Below are positions 57,121 to 64,000 of a DNA stretch of 64,000 bases, one piece after another. A program made the translations under genes and the position numbers. Under the pieces are notes generated by a model. It saw only the letters and a list, made by a program, of their open reading frames with translations. It ran no database searches and was not told where the DNA came from. The stretch lies in contig NC_090323.1 in assembly GCF_040869045.1 (NCBI RefSeq), forward strand, positions 176,536,083 to 176,600,082, given 5' to 3'. This DNA is from Eurosta solidaginis. Its lineage: Eukaryota; Arthropoda; Insecta; Diptera; Tephritidae. Positions within the stretch are counted from its first letter, which is position 1; each line of letters begins with the position of its first letter.

Positions 57121-58062
57121 AGTTTATGGGAGGGACGCAACAAATTAAATGGGGTTACGCTGAATTTACAGCCTTGGAAGGGAAAAATCTCGGTAGGCTT
57201 CGGTACATAGAACCGGCTGCCGTGGGAGGCGAAAGCAATAAACTGATTTATATTTGCAGTGGATCAAGTTCGGAGCAACCCTTTTATTGAACCGAATGGG
57301 AACGAGTAGATATATATTTCCTGAAGATACAATTCATGTACATCTTTTAATAGGTGTAGCGTTCAATATGTGCCTGGAACAGCGTAGACCATAAAGTGGA
57401 CAGAAAGGGACAATTAGAAGTGCAAGCAAAATAATCGTTTTTCCATGTTTATAATTTAAATACAAAACACAGTTTATGTGAAGTGATCACATTGGGGGAG
57501 AAGGAAAAGAATCAAGGTGTTAGGCAAGGCGAATTCGGTGACAGGTATTGTTATCGCCTCAGCTGATTGCTTTTTCTTGATATTTTTCACAACTACATAT
57601 CAGTTAACTGAAATTTCTTTTGACTTGATACTCTTCTGCACGGCGAATCGCGTTGAATTCGCTTTGCCCTCACCTTTTGTATATTCGCTTTGAGAATACC
57701 TTACACCAAAGGCACATTAATACAAAGTGAAGACAAAGCGAATGCAACCCAATTCGCCCTGCATAAGAATATCGAGTCCAAAGAAGATTGGCACTCTTAA
57801 CGATTTGATGCTGAAGCGAATGGTTGTAAAGCATTGCAAGTATTTCACTTTCTCATCAGTCATGTCAATTGAATATATTTCGCTTTTCCACAATTCCAAG
57901 TAAATTCATATACGCACTGAAATCAATTTTCAAATAAGAGAAGTAAGATGGCAGATTAGATTTTATTAAATAAAAAGCTTTTGAAATTTTGCAAAAAACT
58001 AACTATGGTACTTTTTTGAAAGACGACATCACACAGATGAAGATTTCTGAAAAACTTTTAGC
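57121..58062. other. Intergenic, no gene recognised
   Basis: 57520-57770 repeats GCGAATTC/GAATTCGC-type words in both orientations and may be a small unclassified element; no coding region is supported. Confidence 0.35.
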
Positions 58063-58129
58063 TTAGTTCTTCAAGTTTTTTTTTCTTTTTGTACATTTCA
58101 AGGGTAAACTGCACATAAGGTGCAATTTG

Positions 58130-58420
58130 CGCGGAATTCTGAGGAGTCTAAAGTTTTCCAATAAAAATACTTTGTTAGCCGTAGCATTATCTTTCATTCG
58201 CATAACATGGCCTGGCCACCGTAGTCGTGGCGTTTTAATACGCCGGACTGTGTTGATGTCTGCGTAAAGCTCGAACAGCTTATCATTAAACCTCCTTCGG
58301 TGGTCGCCGTGGCCACCGATTAGGGGGTCCATAAATCATTCGATGAACTAACAACATTTAATATTGTCATGGACCACATAAAAGGACTGGTACGATAAGT
58401 GACTTGTAGAGCATGATTTT
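58130..58420 (-). pseudogene. LINE C-terminal fragment (RTE-like or related), decayed
   Basis: Reverse strand: MLYKSLIVPVLLCG (58414-58370), then a stop and a short lesion, then RRRFNDKLFELYADINTVRR and IKTPRLRWPGHVMRMKDN. This string is typical of the region after the palm in LINE polyproteins that lack RNase H. Neither the catalytic palm nor a tail is present. Confidence 0.7.
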
Positions 58421-59349
58421 CGTTTGCCGAGAGTGGAATTAACTTTTTAATTGCCTACCTGGTCAAAAGTACCATTCAGAGCTAAAGTTGGTGTTTGTAT
58501 TAGTTCTGGTATTCATATAAACGAACTAATTTATAATGGCATCAAATAATAAAGAAACTAGTGGCAAGATAAGCCGGGCGCAGTATGCAGCATAACAACA
58601 TCAGTGTTTTAATTAAAACCTAATATATATTTTGTGATCAACGAGCCTTAAATGCTGTAAGTGGGAAGAAATTCGTAATCTAGGAAAAATTTCAAAGCCG
58701 TTTAATAAAGCTACTGCTGGAATATGTAATCTTACATTATCGTTAGTCCGTCCTTTGGATGATGTTATTATAAACACTCGTATCGCAACATAACCAGAAG
58801 GAAATGCAAATTTGTTTAGATTTAAAAAAACAAAACAGCACGTAACTCCCTCTTCGATATTTTTTATATGGATTACATGAAATTTCAGTTCCCTTAAATA
58901 CAAAAATTTAGATTTAGATTATTCCGAAAAGAGCCAAAAACTAAACCGGAACCGAAAAAGGGCGGTGTGTTATTAATTTATTGCTTTGTAATTGGTGAAT
59001 TACCGGTTTGGTATCGACAGGGCATGGGCATGCAATCCGCTTCATATCGAAAAGTTGTCGGTTCGTAATCGTAAAACACTTCGAAAAGCTGTTATTTGTT
59101 TACGTGAAAGCTCACAATACGTTTTAAAAAAACTATCCATTTGCTATAGATTTATTTTCGCAAAGTTTATAGTTATAGAAAATTTATCGATATGCTTATT
59201 AAAGCTTATAGAGTTTCGATTATGAAGTATCGTTTCGATATTGCGTTTTGTTATCGATAAGCTATCGAAAAGTTATGGAAGGGTTTCCTGCTCACTATCG
59301 TCATGCTATCGATTAAATATCAAATATTTGGGCCAATTTTTAGTTAAAT
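58421..59349. other. Intergenic, possibly including the terminal repeat of the Penelope-like element
   Basis: From about 59140 to 59330 TATCGAT-type words recur (TTTATCGATATG, GTTATCGATAAGC, CTATCGATTAAA). Similar words recur on the other side of the Penelope-like element (62010-62230), so this may be its terminal repeat. Confidence 0.4.
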
Positions 59350-62240
59350 TTGTGGTTACTGGAGCTTTTCGGCCGATAATTTCAAGACAAAACACAAGCT
59401 TTTCTTTTTCTCCTACGCGTTTCGATGGGTATTTTCCATCTTCCTCAGGGAGGCTGTATATTTTAACATAAAAATATAAACATAAAACAAAACAAACATT
59501 AACATATTTAACAATGACAACTTTATACAACTCTATAACATACTTTCCACTTACATTCAATGTTAAATAACTTTGTTAAAACATACGGACATTACTAAAC
59601 AAACATAACAAAATAAATAAACAACACTTAACATTAATTCATTCATCTGCACTGAATCGTCCACTAGCTGATAATGCCGTCATGTAAGCGCAGTTGATGT
59701 TATTGACGTCTTCTTTATAATTCATAGCATTGTTGATTTTTTGTTGTATTCTCAATGCTTCCAGCGTCATTCGTGTTCTTTCTTTCCCCTCAATATCTAA
59801 TATTCTCGTGTTTTCGAAGTCCGCTGTGTGCCCTGTGTTGGTTAAATGTTCGCATAGTGCTGTTGTTTTTTTTTTTTTGTTATTTTTCGCGTCAAGTCTG
59901 TGTTTATTTATTCGGACGCCTAGCGATCGCTTTGTTGTTCCAATGTATATTTGTTTGCAATTTTCGGCTGCGCTCCCATTATATTGGATTTGGTATACTA
60001 CATTCTGTTGTTGTTCTTTGTGGATTTTGTCTTTTGTTTGTGTAAATATTGTACTTAAAGTTTGATTTGGTTTATTTGCCAATTTTATTTTGTTATTGCG
60101 TGCGATGCTACCTATTATTTTGATGTCCATTAATCCTGTATTAGTTTTTTTTGTTCTTTTCTCTGTTCAGTATTGCTTGGAGTGCAGTTAGCTTTGTTTT
60201 TGGCTATTGTTATCAACGCGTCTATTAGTTTATTAGGGTAGCCGTTCTTGTATAAAATGTCTCGAATTTTTTGGATGTTTTTCCTCATGAACTCCTGTTC
60301 ACTAAGATTGAAAACTTTAGTTATAAAGTTTATGGCCGTGTTCTTTTTTTTGCATCCAAGGGTGATTCGAATGATAGTTTATCATTCTGGATGACGATAC
60401 GGCTTTGGCATACCAACTAGTTTTTAGTGTTTGGTCTGATTTTATGATTTCAATATCTAGGAAGGGCAACTTTTTTTTTTCTTTTTCTATTGTAAATTTT
60501 ATTGTAGTGTGCTGGTTATTAAATGTTTTTAGTATTTCTTCCACGTCCTTAGTCTTAATTATTGCGAATATATAATCTACATATTTGTTTATGTATTTGA
60601 TATATATGTATGTCCTTTGATTTGAGCTCGGTAATGCTGTCGTCAAGAATTTTGTCTAAAACTTTATCAGCTACAATGGGCGAAAGAGGATCCCCATAGG
60701 CATACCATATACTTGTTGGTAAAAAGTGCAATCATACGTGAAGTAATTGTTGTCCCTCAAGCAGAATTCAAGACAGGTTCGAAATTGTTTCTTCATCATT
60801 GTTGTATGCATTTGTAGGTTACCCCACTGTTTTATAATCGAATTTATTGCTAAATGAATCGGTATATTTGTGAAGAGGGAAACAGCGTCGAACGATATTA
60901 AAATTTCATCGTCTGCAATCGTGATATCTTTTAAGTTGTGCTTTAGTTGTAAGGAATTTTTCACATTAAGACTCTCCGAAATTATATTTTTGAGGGTTTT
61001 TCCTAAATATTTTGAAAGTTTTAAACTTGGCACACTTACTGATGATGATATCGGTCTAAGTGGGGTGTTTTCTTTATGAATTTTTGTAAGCATTACAGTC
61101 TTGGGGCTGTAGTTGCAGTGCAAGTTAATTGTTTTTTTAAGTAAAAACTGATATTCACCTGTTTATATATGTCGTTTAGAATTTTGTTGTTTTTCCGTAA
61201 TAATTGGTGTGTTGGATCCGTTCTCATTGTTTTGTATGTTTGTCTATCGTGTAATAATTTCTCCATTTTGTTTTTGTAGTCTACCTGGTTCATGATAACT
61301 GTTTTGTTTCCTTTATCTGAGTTCGTTATAATCGCTACATCTTTGTACTTTTTACCAAAATGCTTAGTGTCTTCGTAGACTTTTTCTTTTTGATTATTTC
61401 CTAACTTGTTCTTACATGTATTTATTTTCGTTGCCACATTACATCTTAGTGTATCTTTTTCTTTGTCATCTCCTATTGCTTGAATACCTTGCTCCAGATT
61501 GCAATAACGTGAATGGGAGAAAATGATTTCCTCGATACTGGGAGAGCAAACATTTTTCCCAATGACAGTAATAAACGGTTTTCCGGGGGGAAATTTATAT
61601 CAGCGTTTTTCACAAACCAGTCCTCGTTTTATCTTAGTCCAAATGTGTCAATGTCATTACGTGTGCTCGTATTTTAGAGTTCAGCTGTTGTTCTGTAGCA
61701 GTGTTTATTCTCTTTGTAAATTGTGTTTGATTTTCCAAAACTAAGCTTAAGTCGCGTTCGTCTAATCTCTTTTTAAGGTCATCCATAATGTGACTCAAAG
61801 TGTTATTTACTATTTTAATTTGTATATTCGCTTCTTTTATTTCGAGGTTGGGGACTCTTTGTATAAATTGTTTTTGTATCTTTTCCATTTCTCGTTTTGT
61901 CCAGTTTGAATCCGTGAATAATGTTATCACGTTTATTTGTTATCACGAAGTCATCGGTTTTTTTTTATATATAGAAAAATGGATTTGTTATCAAAAAATT
62001 ATTATTTTTACATCGATAAATTTTCTTTTTTTACCTATTTGTTATCGGCATCTTATTTTTTATCGACGATTCTTCTTCGATTAGCTATGAAGCAGATACC
62101 GATAAACTTCAATATAAAAACGATGATCCATCTGTATCCCGCCGATAATAAGCCGATTAAAAAATAATTCGAAATTAAGCCGCACGTAAATCAAACAAAA
62201 TAAAGAAACAAACTTTTCGATACCTATCTATCGGTACCCA
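59350..62240 (-). mobile_element. Penelope-like retroelement, decayed
   Basis: Reverse-strand order: N-terminal region, reverse transcriptase, linker, GIY-YIG endonuclease, then 3' sequence containing CCTGAGGAAGATGGAAAATA (59434-59453), all as in Penelope-like elements. TATCGAT-rich flanks on both sides suggest terminal repeats, but I could not align them exactly, so outer limits are approximate. Confidence 0.82.
59639..61930 (-). pseudogene. Penelope-like polyprotein (RT + GIY-YIG), frameshifted
   Basis: The frame is broken near 61100, 60660 and 60310. In order: N-terminal helical segment (61930-61634, LSHIMDDLKKRLDERDLSLV); KYKDVAIITNSDKGNKTVIM (61437-61093); ENTPLRPISSSVSVPSLKLS and ILISFDAVSLFTNIPIHLAI carrying the motif A aspartate; QVYGMPMGI then the frameshift; KYINKYVDYIFAI, in which the usual YVDD has become YVDY, a catalytic loss; PFLDIEIIKSD. 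A linker with EQEFMRKNIQKIRDILYKNG leads to the GIY-YIG domain (60130-59639): VVYQIQYNGSAAENCKQIYI, GTTKRSLGVRINKHRLDA, CEHLTNTGHTADFENTRIL. The endonuclease frame is intact to its stop at 59639. Confidence 0.88.
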
Positions 62241-62394
62241 TAAGAAGCCTACGCAGCTCTTCAAAAATAGCCAGATATTTAAGTAAAGTTACCTCTGTTT
62301 TGATTGTATTCTAGTTTATTTGAAAACAGTAAGTTTTAAAGACGTACACTTGTATGTATACACATCGAACTTCACGCCTTTTTTCATTGGCTAT

Positions 62395-62612
62395 ACTAAG
62401 AGGGGTCTACCCTCGACAGTGATTTGGGAAGCATTCCGAGTGTATTTCTGCCATGAAAAGCTTCTCAGTGAAAGCTCATTTGCCTTGCAGATGCCGCGAA
62501 GATCCTGCCCCGCCAATTTGTAGGAAACATTAAAAGAACTACAAAGCAAATTGAAAGAGAAGCTCGGCATAAATCTCTTGGGAGGTTTTCGAATCTTACC
62601 TTAATCAATTTA
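62395..62612 (+). mobile_element. SINE family S1, diverged, head-truncated
   Basis: GGGGTCTACCCTCGACAGTG, AGTGTATTTCTGCCATGAAA, TTGCCTTGCAGATGCCGCG, AGAGAAGCTCGGCATAAATC and a weak ATTTATTTAT tail. The GGAGTCGGCA segment is deleted. Confidence 0.75.
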
Positions 62613-62726
62613 TTTATACAAAATTTTTTTTGTAAAATACACTTTATTTCCTACTTAAAAAATAATTGAGTTGCTTATGTGGTAGTGCAATTTGGCCAAC
62701 TATGATTTTTTACATTGGTATATATT

Positions 62727-63010
62727 AGGGTGGGTCGATTTAAAAATCGCTCACTGCTCTGTGAAAATCGTATTCTAGGGATCAAAATAAGAAACTTTGC
62801 CGAAGGAACCATACCTCTAAAACGAATTCTGATTTCCCCCCAGGTAAGGGCAAATTTTGAAAAATCCCACTTTGACCCATTTAGAGGCCCGACCCACCGA
62901 TGCCAGTGGCACACCCCCTGGAACCCCCCTGGGGGTTCTCCATACATTTCAAAAAATCGCCGGTTTTGCACTTTACATGAAAAAATCAGCACAAACATAT
63001 CCATACCAAC
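62727..63010 (+). repeat. One-sided mariner/MITE-like repeat (AGGGTGGGTCGATTT start)
   Basis: Begins AGGGTGGGTCGATTTAAAAA after TAT and continues AATCGTATTCTAGGGATCAA, ACTTTGCCGAAGGAACCATA. I recall this start as a repetitive sequence in fly genomes (memory, not shown here). The expected mirror-image right end is not visible. Overlapping frames on both strands are chance. Confidence 0.5.
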
Positions 63011-64000
63011 TGAAAAGAGGTGCACCATTGCGTATACGTAACATTTTATTATTATGTATAAACAAATAAAAAAATTTGCAATAAAAAACTGAATCCAAAT
63101 AATGAATTACCGCCTACTTTACACGCCCCACTTACCAGAAATACTATGAAATAGAAACAATGCGTATATGAACCTATAAAAAATGTCAATTTACACAAAT
63201 GCCTGAATCAACATGCCATATCACTCATCAACATTTATGATAAAAATAACTGCATTTTAAGCCAAACATATACGCCTATTTGCATATACATATATATATG
63301 TAATTCTTGAATTCATACAAAAAGTCAACAACGCAATTATCTGTGTAAAAACTCACTTCATTAAGTGTTTGTGTATGAATTTTAAGTGTAAGCATTGAAT
63401 AATCCATCACTTACACTGATTCATGCAATCATTTCTTCAATTCAGCTGCCAAAATACCAAATTCCCTGCTAGTTATTCATCATTTGGAATCTTTTGATGT
63501 TTTTTGTGCTTATAGAATGCACACACGCACACACACTTATATACATGCACATGGGTAATGGAAGATAAAAGTCAATGCAAACAAATATCATCAAGTGCCC
63601 TGACAACCAATGCCAATGTGACAAGTGTAGCGGCTGAAAGAACAACATGTCACCACCACATACTTACATATATACATATCGAAATTTTTCCAACGCATGA
63701 GCATGTCTTCGGCTATATGTGCGTAGTTGTTTTAACAACACCAATTTTGTTGATAGATTCTATTGTACTTTAGCCCTTAGTTTTGTACAGCGCTACAAGA
63801 ACAATAAAAGCAAATATGAAGAATCATGTTGAATTTTTAAGGCAAAGGCAGTCATCACAACTTGTTACTCAGCATTTCTACTTATCTTCTTTTAATAGTA
63901 CATAAGTTCATGGTAACATTGTGGTAGCAATTGTAGGCGACAAAAGTCTATGCTCCCTAATCATACTCTATCGTTCACCATCATTCCTTGATTTCCTCCA
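63011..64000. other. Intergenic, no gene recognised
   Basis: A/T-rich with a CACACGCACACACAC microsatellite near 63520 and ATATACATATATATATG near 63286. The 71-codon frame at 63558 is not supported. Confidence 0.4.

Overview
The window looks like repeat-saturated, non-coding DNA from a higher fly. The best guess is a tephritid fruit fly: the base composition, the mixture of R1-type and CR1-like LINEs, Penelope-like, pogo-like, hAT and Helitron remnants, and several repeat sequences I recognise from tephritid genome assemblies all point that way. The species assignment is inference and rests partly on memory. I see no convincing host protein-coding gene, rRNA or CRISPR array. Most open frames are chance frames in repeats or fragments of dead transposon proteins.

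Layout. 1-6910 is a nest: a long Helentron/DINE-1-like element (family 'R', copy A) is split by a pogo-like DNA transposon (345-6266, TA target duplication), which is itself split by a second R element (copy B, 2269-6100). 6911-9543 holds an AT palindrome, a Helitron with both ends readable (7937-8833) and a hAT transposase remnant. 11337-13065 is a 5'-truncated R1-clade LINE with a 13-bp target duplication. 13696-17734 is a (CAA)n-tailed retroposon beside R copy C. 18014-20088 is a decayed CR1-like LINE carrying a SINE. 20160-26420 holds an LTR-like piece, purine- and pyrimidine-rich Helitron-interior tracts, a 1.8-kb inverted-repeat element (22763-24533) and another (CAA)n retroposon. 26615-27220 is a hAT-type MITE with an 8-bp target duplication. 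27405-29562 is an inverted-repeat element filled with a retroposon, a LINE fragment and a full tRNA-headed SINE. 30046-32580 holds a further MITE, a reverse-strand Helitron and a SINE. R copies D (32864-36430) and E (41238-42812) follow. 43227-43846 is a foldback-like element whose arms are short tandem repeats. 45553-46629 and 51538-52614 are near-identical 1,077-bp direct copies. 50335-57120 holds three fragments of an RNase H-bearing LINE family. 59350-62240 is a decayed Penelope-like element with RT and GIY-YIG domains.

How the parts relate. The strongest new-looking signal is the R family. Its copies share a body of about 762-bp units (two units in most copies, three in copy B), a block of 128-bp tandem monomers ranging from about 2.5 to 18, subterminal inverted repeats, a terminal hairpin and T-rich flanks without clear target duplication. 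The same 128/129-bp monomer also lies inside the canonical Helitron at 7937-8833, which links R to the rolling-circle elements. Two other inverted-repeat elements (345-6266 and 27405-29562) each carry their own short motif iterated near both ends, as transposase-binding arrays do. The nesting order gives relative ages: R copy A, then the pogo-like element, then R copy B.
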